Of a stretch of DNA of 64,000 nucleotides, positions 21,657 to 33,988 are shown piece after piece. The notes below the pieces were generated by a model. That model did no database searches, was not told where the DNA came from, and worked only from the letters and a program-made list of their open reading frames with translations. A program made the translations under genes and the position numbers. This DNA comes from Batkoa obscura (taxonomy: Eukaryota; Entomophthoromycota; Entomophthoromycetes; Entomophthorales; Batkoaceae). The stretch spans positions 620,001 through 684,000 of the forward strand of contig JASVEC010000008.1 of the NCBI GenBank assembly GCA_030770535.1, in the 5' to 3' direction. Each line of letters opens with the position of its first letter. The first letter of the stretch is position 1.

Positions 21657-24038
21657 TCACCTCCAAGTACTAATAACAGCAGCGGAAGACTTTGGGGTAT
21701 CTTTATCTTTAGGTACATCATTTAAACTGGGATAAAATTCATGTTTTGGTAATTTTAATTCACTTGGTTTATGTTTAATACTTTTACTACTTTTAGAAAA
21801 CCAAGAAGTAGAATTATTAGCACTATTTTGTGGTGAAGAAGAGGTTGATGTCATTTGAAAAGTACTTGTATTTGAACTACTTAATGATGGATAAGGTGAA
21901 CTTGAATTTAGTTGATAGCTTGGAGATGGTAAATATTTATTTCGACTAGGATGATTATTATTTCGTCCATTATTATTACCATGAATTGTAGTTGATAAAG
22001 AAGCTAAAGATTCTAATGACATTGGATTCACATTGGGATTATTATTAATATTATTAGATAAGCCTAGAGATTCCATATTTAAATCATTGGCTTCATAAAA
22101 TAATACATAACCAGAACCAACGCCTGGTGAATCACCAAAGAACTTTGAGATATCTTCTTCATCTATTCTCTATTTAGATATTTAAAAAAAAGATTATAAT
22201 TAGTATATTTTTATTTATAAATAATATAAATAACATAAATAATACAAATAATAAATAATATTTAAACTTACTTCTACTGTATCATCATCAAATAAAATCC
22301 AATTATTTCCACTTTTAACTACTGATATATAATGACCATGATTTAATCCACTAAAATTAATTAATATTATTAAAATTTTATTTATATTTTAATTAATTTA
22401 ATATTATTATTTACCTTCCAATATGAACAACAATAGCAAAAAGAGAATATAATCGATCTGTATCTTCTGAATCATTAGTCTAAAATAAAAATTAATATAA
22501 TATTATTATTATTATTATTATTAATTTATAAAAACATACTGTATTAAATAATCTTAAATCCATTGGAAATACTACTCTATAAGATAATTTGGCATACTTT
22601 TGAATTTTTTCTTGATATTTGAAACGTTTTAAGTGTAATGCTAATACATTGGGTACTTTTTTAATTTTCATTCTAATATTAATAATAAAAAATAATTAAA
22701 TTTATATTGAGACTTTGAATTAATATTTTTAAATTCTATTAAATTACCTTTTTTCAGCTTCTTGTAAACCATTACAAACATCACAAAAATATTTATTTCG
22801 ATCACATAACATTTCATTTGCTGAAAAATGTCTTAAACAACTTGAAACGGAAGAGTTTTCTTCAATATCAATAGATAAATCCAAAAATGATTCTTCTTTA
22901 CATGTGATCTATTATAGAAATATTAATTTATTACTTTATTTTATAATTATTTAATAATCAAAATAATTACCGTATCACAAGTTAAACACCTAGTTTCATT
23001 AGTTAATTTACCTTCAAATATTTTTTGAACCCAACTATCATGTTCTTTATTATCTTTTAAATTAGGTTTATTATCTAATTTATTAATAAAAAAATTTTTA
23101 AAATATATTTTTAAAAATAAACTATTTTTACCTTCATTTTCTTGTAATTTTTTTTCCATATCTACTACATGTTCTGCAATTCGATTTAATGTAAAATTTA
23201 AAAATTCATGAGCATCTTGATGTTGAGCACCACGAAATAATTCTAAATTCAAATTAATATTACAAATACTTTAAAGTACAATTTAGAGACTTAATTTACC
23301 ATTTTCTTGTTTTAATCGACCAATGAAAGAAGAAGGAGCAATCGAGCCAATTCGTTTATTTTGACATTCAATTTTAGCAAATAAATCCTTTAAACTAGTA
23401 AATAAATTTTCATTAATATTCAACTCTTTATGAGTTGTATAATCATCAAAATTAAAATTTAATTTAGAATTTAAGCCTCCATTCACATTATTTTTCATTA
23501 TTATATTACTACTACTTTTTCTTTTAACTTTTAATAAACTTGGTTCAACTGAAGTTTCATTGGAGATCTCGGATAATACTTGTTCCATTCGAGTGATAAG
23601 AGGGGAGCGGATAGGAAAAGCATTAATACATTCTCTAAATGGTTTACAAAAATATAATGCTTGTAATACTGAATTACAATAACTAAATAAAATAAAATAA
23701 AATAAAATAAATATAATGATTTTTTTGATTATAATAATTATCATTTATTACCATGTATTTCCAAACTAGATTAAATTAATGAAATTCAAATGAAATAAAG
23801 TAAAATAAAATAAAATAAGTTAATATATTTCTTAATAAATTATAAATTAGCTTACGTTTTCTAGACCAAAATATTTATCCTCGCCATCTAAAATACTTTC
23901 ACTATTTGTATTCGTTTTATTTGAAGCTGGATACTATTGAATATTAATTTAAATTAGTTGTTTTGTCATTATTTCTAAATATTAAAAAGAAGAATCAATT
24001 AATATTCTACTTACCCCAATCCATTTTAATAATGACAT
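21657..24038 (-). CDS. Ubiquitin-specific protease of the USP12/USP46 (yeast Ubp9/Ubp13, CreB) group
   Basis: Ten exons give 573 aa: 24015-24038, 23856-23933, 23752-23765, 23300-23682, 22971-23242, 22748-22908, 22540-22672, 22415-22479, 22272-22350 and 21657-22169. The Cys box [16 protein letters not shown] is completed by a 14-nt exon; the QQDAHEF-like box is [13 protein letters not shown]. Two CxxC zinc sites (CLTCDT; CDVCNG) match the USP fingers. [12 protein letters not shown] and [16 protein letters not shown] are diagnostic for USP12/46, and the His box is [14 protein letters not shown]. Relatives form deubiquitinase complexes with WD40 partners (UAF1/WDR20, CreC) in membrane trafficking and carbon repression. 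A low-complexity Ser/Asn tail of about 140 residues follows the catalytic domain. Confidence 0.93.
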
Positions 24039-24974
24039 GATGTAATCAACTTAAATTTCTTTTTTTATATATTGAAAAAAAGATTTGAAATAAATAAAAA
24101 AATAACAAAAAATAAATTTACTTTTTATTAAATTATTGTCTTAATCTTTGGTTTTACCGATAAACTATTTTATCTCTAGTGACTTTGTTAGATTCAAATA
24201 CTATTGGTTTAAGGAAAAATTGATTTCCATTTTTAACTCTAACTAAAATCAGCTGATCTAGTTTTGAGTATATCTTTTTTACAAATAAGTTAAAGTTGCA
24301 GAAGTTTTCTAATTGCAAGCAAAAACTTAAAAATTTAACAAAAACTTAACAAAATTTAGCAAAAACTTAACAAAATTTAACAAAGTATTAATATTTTATT
24401 GAGTTTTTTTACTTACAATTGATAAACTTCTAGGATTTTAACCATTTGTAAGAAAGGTGAAATACAACTTTTTCTAATCAAAGAATTTAATTTTTTTTAA
24501 AATCGTTAATAGAATTTAAAATACTCTTTTGGATTTAAATATTCAATTTCAATTCAATTATTTAAATAAACTTTATTTTTAATAAATAAAATAAAATTTT
24601 CAATTTAATAAATAGAATTTCTCTTATCTTTTCCCTTACTTATTTCCTTAATGATTTTCAAATTTCTCTTTATTTGATTTACTTGCATTACTTTTATTAT
24701 TTAATTATACTAAAAGCAAATTACAATAATTCTATATTATTCTATTCTAATTAATGAGATTAATACTAATTTTTAAAACTTAATAATTAAATAATTATAT
24801 TGTATTTTAATAATCTTAATTGAATAATCAGTAACAGATTAATAATAATAACAATAATTAATATTTATTAACAAAAAATAAATCCTACAAATAAAAAAAG
24901 TGATTATTCATTTTATAAAACTCATTCTTCACCTTCTTCCTTTTACTCGTCTACCTTTGTACTCACTATATGTT
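24039..24974. other. Intergenic region between USP and RalGAP-like genes
   Basis: This AT-rich stretch should contain the USP promoter (near 24040-24300) and the 3' end of the RalGAP-like gene. A 21-bp tandem repeat lies at 24320-24385. Confidence 0.45.
24320..24385. repeat. About three copies of a 21-bp AT-rich tandem repeat
   Basis: The unit AAAAACTTAACAAAATTTARC is repeated about three times, the first copy diverged. It lies about 300 bp upstream of the USP start codon. Confidence 0.55.
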
Positions 24975-27900
24975 TTACTCATCCAATAAAGTTAAAAAAT
25001 AATTAGATAAATTCATTGTTTCATTTAATTGTAATTGATTTAATTGATCAAATAGTTGTTTTCTTTGATCAATTAATTGCAAGAAATTGGTTTGTTTATT
25101 AAAATTTTTAATAGTAGCTAAAATTAAAGGTAAAATATAATAGCCTTCCATTTTCTGTTCTTTTTTTAAGGGATAAAGCTAAAATAAATATAAAATAAAT
25201 ATATATGTTAATTATACGTTATAATAATATTAATAATATTATTAATATATACAAATAAATTAAAATTATAAATAATTTAAAGTATTAATTAAAACTTACC
25301 ATCCTTCTTTCATTATTATTTCGATATTCTCTCCTATCTTCACACATTGTGGTTACTTTAACCATACCATTTTCTAAGGGATAAAAACAAAATAATAACA
25401 TACCATCTTTTAGTTTTAAACATTTCCAAATGGATTCTATATCCATTTTATTATCTTCAATAACAATTAATAAAACATCAAAATCGATTATTTGTTTTTG
25501 ATATTCTTCAATTAATTCTTCTTCTCTTTGTTCTACTTTTAATTGATTAAATGTACGTTTTAATAAACTATTATCTAAATAAGGACATTCAATTATCATT
25601 TTTAGTGTTTCATCAATGTAATGATAATGTCCATTGTCATTCTATAAATTTAATAAATAAATTCAACAAATAAATAAACAATAATAAATAATAACAATTT
25701 AAATTTACCTTATTAACTAATGCTTTTAATAATTTTGTAAAATGGGTAGGTATTGCATCTAAATTAGGTAATATTAAATGATCCCAAGACACAATATCAT
25801 TTGAATAAAATAAAACTAATTTACAATTAAATTGATTTAATTGATTAAATTGTAATAGCCAATTTTTTAAATTATCAAATTTAATTGGTTGAATTGATTC
25901 TTTTGAAAATAAATCAATTAAACCCACTTCAATTAACCATTGTCGTATTATTAATTTATTATTATTGTTATTGTTATTATTATTTTGACTATTACTACTA
26001 TATTCTTGTTTTAATTGATTTTCTAATTGAATTTCACTTTCTTTTTGATGTTGATATTGAGTATTATGTTGTATATAATTCATTTCATTTTGTTTTTGTA
26101 ATTCAATTAATTGTTGAAATTTTATAAAATTATCTTGTTGAATATCTGTAATACTAGATTCACTTCGACTAATTCGATTCTCTTCTTTTATCTCTTTTAC
26201 TTCTTTTTCAATAATACTAATTTTACTCATTCTATTAAAATCGAAATTTGGTGTTTGTATTGGTACATTAGGTGATTTTAATGCAATTGTTTTATTAAAT
26301 ATAGGTGATAATATTGGTGTACCTTTTTTTAGTTCTAATACTTTAACTCTTTTTAATGAAAAGGCTACTTTATTAAATGGATTTCGAATAATTATTATTA
26401 ATTGATGATTTTGGTATACTTTCAATTGTAATAAACAATTATTTAATAAAAAATAACTATCATTTTCATTCATTTCATTATCTTCATTAATATTAAAACA
26501 ATAATAAAATAATTGTTGACTTAATAAATGAATTTTTTGTTTAATTAAGTTATAATCATTATTTTCTACTTCATATTTATTTATTTTATTAATTGAATAT
26601 TGTATATTCAATCCATAATTAATTATTGTAAATAATTGTTGAATAAATAATTCATTATTATTATTATTATTATTAATTAAATTAAATTTAGATAATTTTA
26701 ATACATAATAACATAATAAATCATAAGCTGATATAATAGATTTATAATTTAATACTAAATTATCTTGATTTAATAATTCTAATATAAATTCACTTACTCG
26801 AATTAATAATTGTTTAGTTACTAATATTAATTCTTCATTATCTTCTTCCTTTTCATTATTATTAAATCTCATTTGTAGTAATAAATCTTTTAAACTATTA
26901 AAACAATGAATTACCATATCTTCTGATAAATGAATTTTAATTATATGTTGAATACAAATCTTTAAAAATATAATTATTAATTTTTGATGATTTTGAATAT
27001 CATTTGATATTAATAATAGCATATGATTTAAACTTAATTGAAAATTCGTTGCTTCTGTTTCACTTAATAAAAATTGATAAATTAATTGGATTAAATAATA
27101 TTTTAAATAAGAAAATTCTTGTTTCTCTTCTTCTTTAATGTCCTGTAAGATACTATCAAATATCTTTGGTAAATTTAATTGTAATTTAAAATCCTCTGAT
27201 AATTTAAGATGAGGATATTTATAAGGTAATATTAATGCTGGTTCAATTAATTTTAATATACCATTTCTAATAATATCAATAGGTTCTATTAATTTAAATC
27301 CTGGTTTTAAAGTAGGAACAATTTGTTTAATACTAATTAAATAACTTGGTAATAATAATTCTGCAGCATGAATAGAACAAAATAATTTGGATGAATAAAT
27401 TAAAATAGCTTGTAAAATGACATCGTAATCTAAACCAAATTGAATTAATTTAATAAATTCATTTTTATATTCTTTAGAAAATGTATTAATATTTCGTATT
27501 GAAAATAATTGACATAATAATTTATATAAATTAAATTGAACTTCATTACTTTTTTCCTTAATTTGTTGAATATTTAAAAATAACCATTGTCCAATTAATC
27601 TTAATATACTATTACCAGATATATTATTTTGTCTTTGATTATTATTTAATTTAATTGGTTGAATTTCTGTTAATATAATATAAATTTTATTCATTCCTTT
27701 AATAATAATATCCCAACATTTATTATTAATATTAATATTAGGTTCTAATAAGTACATGATTTTATAAAATAAAAAATATACAGTATCATTACTTAATTTT
27801 AATTTAATATTATAACCTAATTGATTAATAATAACTTCTTGTGTACCTAATTTAGCTCCAATATCATATAATATATAAACTAATCTACTTGCTAATGATT

Positions 27901-28897
27901 CTAATATAACTATCCAATGTTGAATAACATTAGGTCGATGTGACCAATGATTAAAACATTCTTCAAATCGATCCCATAATAATCCATCATGAACTTCACT
28001 TCTTAACCATAATTCAAATAAGGTTCTTAATATACTATCGCACAATACATCTGCAATTAAACTTAGTTTACTTTGTAAACTATTATTATTATTATTATTA
28101 TTATTATGTTCCATATGAATATTATTACTATTACTGATACTTTCCATCCTATTAATACTTTCCATGTCTTGATTTTCTAATGAATTAAATGTATGAAATG
28201 GACTAGCTGTTATATTCAATCTTAATATTTGATCTGTAATACCTAATATACACTTTAATAATATATGCCAACTTTGTTCCGATAATTGATGACCAACAGA
28301 TCTCCCAATAGAAGCATATAAAGCTGATACATGTTTACATAAATCAATAAATCTCTGTATCAGTCCAGTACTTGAACTATTCAAATCGGATGTATTTAAA
28401 TTAAAATTACCATTGTTACTTAGATTCCCCTTTAATAAATCCTCTACGTTCCCCAATGGTTCTTTAAAATGAAAAATTTGACTCAAATGCAAAAAACACC
28501 TTTGTAAAAATTTCTGTTCATATTTCTTTCTCACTTCAATATTAATTTGAGGTTGATTGATAGCCAATTGACTAGCACTTGATAACGGTGTATTATCAGT
28601 AAAATAAACAGGTCGAGTATGAGTTTCTAGTAACCATTGGGAATAAATCATAATACATGACTCAATGATATGTGCTTGATGTAAGTCTAAACTGAAGCCA
28701 TAGCCTAATACCTGTTGTACCCAATCAATGTGCGAAGTGGTGTATAATTGAATCATATCTCGTCGATTCTGTAAAAGCATCTCCGTGATTTCCTGAACCA
28801 GTTTACGGCTTACTTCTTCTGGGAAAGATTTGAGAATGGAAGTTTCTAATTCTTCTTCAGTGATCAGCGATAACTCGTATATTCGATTTAAAAACAT
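24975..28897 (-). CDS. RalGAP beta-subunit-like large protein
   Basis: Three exons (25709-28897, 25300-25641, 24975-25178) encode 1244 aa. The N-terminal 330 residues resemble human RALGAPB: a start with SFPEEVSRKLVQEI, then VLGYGFSLDLHQAHIIESC, RLNITASPF, LFELWLRSEVHDG, WSHRPNVIQHWIVIL and SILRLIGQWLF. Human RALGAPB is about 1490 aa and is the non-catalytic scaffold of the heterodimeric RalA/B GAP. The C-terminus (DFDVLLIVIEDN, LLFCFYPLENGMVKVTTM) looks like the degenerate Rap/Ran-GAP-type domain of that family. The middle is low-complexity, with Asn runs from AAT repeats and many Ile/Leu/Asn residues. The first exon is 3.2 kb without an intron, unusual beside its intron-rich neighbours. Family assignment is by remembered sequence pattern only. 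Confidence 0.65.
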
Positions 28898-29064
28898 AGT
28901 AACAGTGAAGAAAAAAGAAATAATTGAGTTTGAAATTTAATTACATTATTTTATTTTAGATTGAATTTGTTGGCTAAGTTTAGATTCTAGATGTTCAATT
29001 TTTTTTATTGGAAATTTTTTTTATATTTTTACATTTTTACATTTTTACATTTTTACATTTTAAT
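28898..29064. promoter_or_regulatory. Short divergent promoter (167 bp)
   Basis: The RalGAP-like and GTPase start codons lie head-to-head only 167 bp apart, so both promoters must overlap here. It includes four tandem copies of an 8-bp unit ATTTTTAC just upstream of the GTPase start (about 29025-29062). Confidence 0.5.
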
Positions 29065-30760
29065 ATGATTTTAAAGTTCATTTCAAAAAATCAACGTTCA
29101 TTAATCAAATATGTTAACTTCAAGCCTTTAACTTCAATAATAACCATACCAACTACCATGACTACTATAGTCACTAATTCTACTTCCACACTCCGCTGTT
29201 ATCATGTAGAAACCAAAAGTAAACATGTACAGTCCAAGTCCACTTATTTACAAAATCAATTGAATCAATGTCCTGGTTGCGGCAGTCAATTTCAATCGAA
29301 AGACAATTTAAAAGCTGGATATTATAATGAAGAAGAAGTTGAGAGCAAGAAGTCAATTACAAATTATCAAAAAGGAAGCAAATCATTATCAAGAGATGAA
29401 ATACAAACGTTACTTAGTACAAGTCAATTAGATTTCAATCTTAATGAGATGGAGTTGGCACCAGATAATTTATTAGCATTTGAAAAGAATAATTTACCCA
29501 CTCCAATTGATTTAAAAAAAACAAAAACGAAGTATTGTCAACGTTGCTATTATTTGAACAATCATAATAGATTACAAACTAGTTGGAAGAATAATTCTGT
29601 GATCGATATGTCCTATCTCAACACTTTATTAGATAAAAAAGATAGCAAATTGGTTTATGTTATTGATATCTTTGATTTGAGCTCTTCTTTACTAAATGGA
29701 TTAAAGCAAGCACTTATTCAAAAACAAGAAAAAAGAAGTGTAATTTTAGTTATTAATAAAATGGATTTATTGCCCAAAAATATTACCAAAACAATGATAT
29801 TAAGATATATTCGTGAGAGGTTAATTGAATTAGATATTTTAAGGAATGTAATATATATCATTCCTATTTCAGCAAAAAAAGAAGAAGGTGTAAAGAAAAT
29901 GATTGAGGTTTTAACAAAAGATAAATTAAATGATATTTATTTATTAGGTTGTACTAACGTTGGGAAGTCTCACTTAATGAATTGTTTATTAAAAATGAGT
30001 AGAAAAAAACATGCTAAATTAACAACGTCTATTGTACCAGGGACAACGATGGATATGGTGAAATTTAAGTTAAGTGAAGTGATGAAGTTGGATCAACAAG
30101 AAGAAAAGAGTAATAAGGAGACCTATATTTATGATACACCAGGTCTATTTAATCCTAATCAATTATTGCACTATTTGAGTTATAAAGAAATGATCCAAGT
30201 ATTACCTAATAAACCGATCAATGTTAAAACTTTTGTTTGGAAACCAAGTAAGTTTAGTTTTTTATGCTCTAAATAGAGTTAATAGAATTAATATTATTAT
30301 AGACACATCTCTCTTTTTCTCTGGTTTAGCACGATTTGATTTAATTGAAAGTGAATTTCCGGTATATATCACTATTTATAGTATAGTACCTCTACATATG
30401 ACCAATTTAAAGAAAGCGGATGAACTTACCATTGAACTCAACGATAATAAAAAAAATATATTAAATTTACCAGATCCTTCAGACCTTAATAGAGAATCTA
30501 CCTATACCCTTAAACCAATGATCCCCAGCATTGAGAGGTTGACAATCGAATCACAAGGGATTAAACAACAGGCAGTAAAAGACATTTGTTTAGATGGTTT
30601 AGGTTGGTTTTCAATTGCTTTCTGGAAACAAAAAAACATCCAAATTAATGCTTATTCAAGAAATGGTCATGGTATTTCAGTGAGAGAACCTATTATTAAA
30701 GATACATCCGAGTTTAAAGTGGAGACTAAAGTACCATCTATTGTTAGAGGGTTACAATAG
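29065..30760 (+). CDS. Mitochondrial circularly permuted GTPase (YqeH / NOA1 / Gep3-Mtg3 family)
   Basis: Exons 29065-30247 and 30303-30760 give 546 aa. The N-terminus is basic and hydroxylated, like a mitochondrial presequence. A zinc-binding pair CPGCG (about 69) and YCQRC (about 158) is typical of YqeH proteins. GTPase motifs occur in permuted order: G4 NKMD (about 230), G5 SAKK (about 268), G1 GCTNVGKS (about 294), G2 PGTTMD (about 324) and G3 DTPG (about 357). YqeH-type GTPases assist assembly of the small ribosomal subunit; yeast Gep3/Mtg3 and NOA1 act in mitochondria. The ATG at 29065 is the first in-frame Met. The second exon supplies the C-terminal domain (VDICLDGLGWFSIAFW-like). Confidence 0.9.
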
Positions 30761-30851
30761 AGTGTGAAGGGTTGAAGGTTGAAAAGATGGACAGATAGAT
30801 GAAATAGAATAGAAATAAAAAGAATAAATTATATAACGTAGAATAACTATT

Positions 30852-32132
30852 TTATTGTTGTGTAATTGATAATAATTCTTTTATATCATGTGTAGTATAA
30901 CCTAATAAATGTAATACACCTAATAAATTCGCTTGATTTAAACACACTTGGGCCTATTAAAAATAAAATTTTATTGTTATATAATTATCAATTTGATTAT
31001 TTTTCCTTACTTCTTCTTGAACTTTTGATTTTGCATTAAAAGCCACACCCAATCCAGCTGTTTTCATCATTAATAAATCATTGGCTCCATCACCTACGGC
31101 CATAACCTTTAAAAATTTATTAAGATCAACTTATTAATTAATCTAATTCTATTGATCTCTTACTTGTTTTAAATTCAAATTAAATTTTTCACTTAACATT
31201 TTTAATATCTCTTCTTTTCTTTCGGCGCTAACAATATCTCCTACCAATTCACCCGTTAAATAGTTCCCATCTGGGCTAACTTGTAACTAAAAAAAGAGCA
31301 ATTTAAAATCCCATTTAACCCTCATCTCTTCTTCTAACCTACCTGATTAGCAAAAGCAAAATCCAAATTTAAAGTTTCTTTAACGTATTCCGCTAATGGT
31401 AAAAAACCCCCAGAAACAACGGCTAATTGATAACCTAAAACTTTTAAACATTTACATAATGGCAAAGCACCTGCTGTAAATTCAATCTTTTGTTTTACTT
31501 GTTCAATTATATCCACTGATGCTCCCTTGAGTAGACTGACTCGGGCTTTCAAGCTTTGAGTAAAATCCAGTTGACCTTGCATAGCTAATTCGGTGATTTT
31601 CTATATGTTTGTTTAATAGGTTGAATTATTTTTATTAATTAAATAACATTATTTTTAATCTTACCGATACCTCGCCCTTTACACCATATAAACCTGCCAA
31701 CTCATCAATACATTCTTGTTTAATCAAAGTGGAATCCATATCAAAAACAATCAATCGTTTATTTCTATAAAATACATCCAATTTTTGGAAATTGATTTCC
31801 AACCCATATTTTAGAAAATACTCTCGATCCTTAATAGGAATACTTTGTAACTCATTAACTTTTCTTAATAATTCGATTTCATCCGAGGTATTCATTGTTA
31901 ATAAATATTCCGTTATTTCAATCTCTTGAGTTTCTTGATCAAATTTATCGTTACCTGGTTTGAGTAATCGTCGACTAAAGATGCTCAAACCTAAATTGGG
32001 GAGCAAATTGGTTTCTAAATATTCCATTACTTCTCTTTTATTTAAACTACAATTTTCATCTCCTTTAAGTATACAACCTCGAAAGGTTACTGTCGCGGCT
32101 ATTCCATTTTTGGTAGTTAATGTTGGGTTCAT
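30852..32132 (-). CDS. SER2: Phosphoserine phosphatase (SerB / Ser2)
   Basis: Five exons (31665-32132, 31343-31600, 31164-31286, 31011-31106, 30852-30953) encode 348 aa. HAD-superfamily motif I is VFDMDSTLI (about residue 130), followed by KQECIDELAG. Motif II is VVSGGFLPLA, and motif III/IV is AVGDGANDLLMM with the upstream Lys in the SAERKEEIL region. The enzyme hydrolyses O-phosphoserine in the last step of serine biosynthesis. The N-terminal 125 residues form an extension that many fungal and bacterial SerB proteins also carry. It is convergent with the GTPase gene, with 91 bp between stop codons. Confidence 0.95.
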
Positions 32133-32489
32133 TATAAGGACTATTAAATTTTGAAACTTTCAAAAATTAAAGTTGACTTTAAGTTTGAAATTGATGATAT
32201 TTGAAAACTGAGGAAAGCAACTTTAAGTCAATTTTTTCAATAAAATTAATCGATTTATACACTAGGTTCTTGATTAGCTAATAAAATAGAATAGTTCAAT
32301 CTAAATACAATGATAATTATTGTAAGTTAAATAATAAAGTTTTCGATAATCTCTTTTTGACTTCTTTTATTATGCTTATTAATGCTACTATTTCAAATAA
32401 ATTTTTCGAACCATTTCTTTAGTTTAAAAGTTCTTAAAATAAACTCCCTAAAAGTTGCTAGTCACGAATTGAGATTACGTGTTACAAAT

Positions 32490-32710
32490 TTGAATGTTTT
32501 TTGAATTTTTAGTTACGGCTATTGTAACTCTATTGCGACCTAATTTATGGTAACTTTTAGAGTTAATTGTTTGTTAATTTAATTCTTCTAAAACCTAGTC
32601 AATAATTATAGGATGTTTTTGGCAAAATTTTATTATTAAATGACGGTAAATTAGATCGCAATAGAGTTGCAGTAGTCATAAATTTGTTTAAAGGGTTAAA
32701 AAACACTTAA
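32490..32710. mobile_element. Mite-E: inverted-repeat element, about 220 bp
   Basis: Two arms pair over about 40-60 bp; the core ACTCTATTGCGACCTAATTTA (about 32528-32548) is answered by TAAATTAGATCGCAATAGAGT (about 32647-32667). The outer arms (TGTTTTTTGAATTTTTAG and TTAAAAAACACTT) pair less well, so the ends are approximate. One copy in the window. Confidence 0.45.
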
Positions 32711-32892
32711 ATGCTTAATTATAGGAAATTTAAATGCTATTTTTTAATTGATTTAAATATAAATATTATTAAAATAATAATTTTCAAAAAAAAAATATTA
32801 TATTTAAAATCTTAAAAGTTTATTAGCAGTTTAGGCAATATTAATTTAAAAAAAGTTATTTATTAGTTTTAAATTTTAAAACTAATAAATAA

Positions 32893-33500
32893 TATAAAAG
32901 TTAATATTCAGTAATTAGAATTAGAAGCAGTTTTTACTTAATTAAATAGCTGTAAATTAAAAAGTTTTAGTTTGTATAATTAAGATAGACTTGAGTTATG
33001 AAAAATAGCATATAATGAACTACAAACTATATAAAGCAAATAAAATAGAAGACATTATTATAAAATTTATATAAAATACTATCAAAAAAGATTTAATAGC
33101 TTTATTAAAAATATAGGGATGTTTTTTTTAGTTTCATCACTTTTTCGGTTTTTAAGCGCTGTTTGAGTGGAAAAATTATTAGTAAAATTCTTGAACAAAA
33201 AAACATATCCCCATATAATATCAGGAAATAATTCAATAAAAAAGCCCTAAGCTATTATGTTAAAAAAAATATTAACTAGGTAACTATATATAAAAAACAC
33301 AATAATGACTATTTTTTATTGTAATTACTAAATATAAATATCAAAATAAAAAGATAATGTTTTTTGTAATTAAGTAATGAATATTCTCAGCAAATTAAAA
33401 TAAAAAAACTCTGAATTAATTATAAGACTATAGCTAGTTTTATAAACAAGTTAATTATTACATTATAACCAATTATAAAGCTGATAAAACAATCTTTTAT
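32893..33500 (+). mobile_element. SINE-1 decayed copy B, carrying a Mite-A insertion
   Basis: It aligns with SINE-1 from the tRNA-like head (AAAAGTTAATATTCAGTAATT in place of GAAAGTTGGTACTCAGTGG) to the 3' block. Nearly all differences are G-to-A or C-to-T on the plus strand. A Mite-A copy (33114-33213) is inserted at about the same SINE position as in decayed copy A, in the opposite orientation. Preserved copy 3 starts 29 bp downstream. Confidence 0.6.
33114..33213 (-). mobile_element. Mite-A copy 10 (inside decayed SINE-1 B)
   Basis: A 100-bp unit in minus orientation (TAGGGATGT to ATATCCCCA), TA on both sides. Confidence 0.75.
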
Positions 33501-33528
33501 AATAAATATAATTTTAATTTCAAGCCTG

Positions 33529-33988
33529 TGTGAAAGTTGGTACTCAGTGGTAGGAGCTAAAAGCAGTTCTTGGTTGATTAAGTTGCCTTGAGTCGAACGG
33601 TCTTAGTTTATATAACTAAGATAGACTTAAATGAATAGGAATAATACGTAATAAGTTACGAACTATGTAAAACAAATAGAATAGACGATACTATTGTAAA
33701 ATCTACGTAAGATGTTGTCAGAAAGACTTAGTGGCTTTATTAATAGTACGATATCAGGGAGTAATTCAGTTAAAAAGCCTCAAGTTATCATGTTGAAGAA
33801 TCTCTTTTATACTCCAATAAGTATGGATATCAAAACGAGAGGATAATATCCTTTGCAATATGAAGTTAGAAGTTCTCTCAGCAAATCAAAATAAGGGACT
33901 TTGAGTTGATTGTGTTTGAACTTGAGAACACAATAACTTAAGTGATTGTTGTGTTATAATCAATTCGAGAGCTAATAAACCAATATTT
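33529..33988 (+). mobile_element. SINE-1 copy 3 (well preserved)
   Basis: Closest to copy 1 in both head and middle. The tRNA-like head carries TGGTACTCAGTGGTAGGAGC (A box and D arm) and GAGTCGAACGG (B-box-like). It ends CGAGAGCTAATAAACCAATATTT-like. Confidence 0.7.

Noticed and set aside
25885-26127. 80-codon Tyr-rich plus-strand frame
   Set aside because: Antisense of Asn/Ile-rich coding sequence of the RalGAP-like gene.
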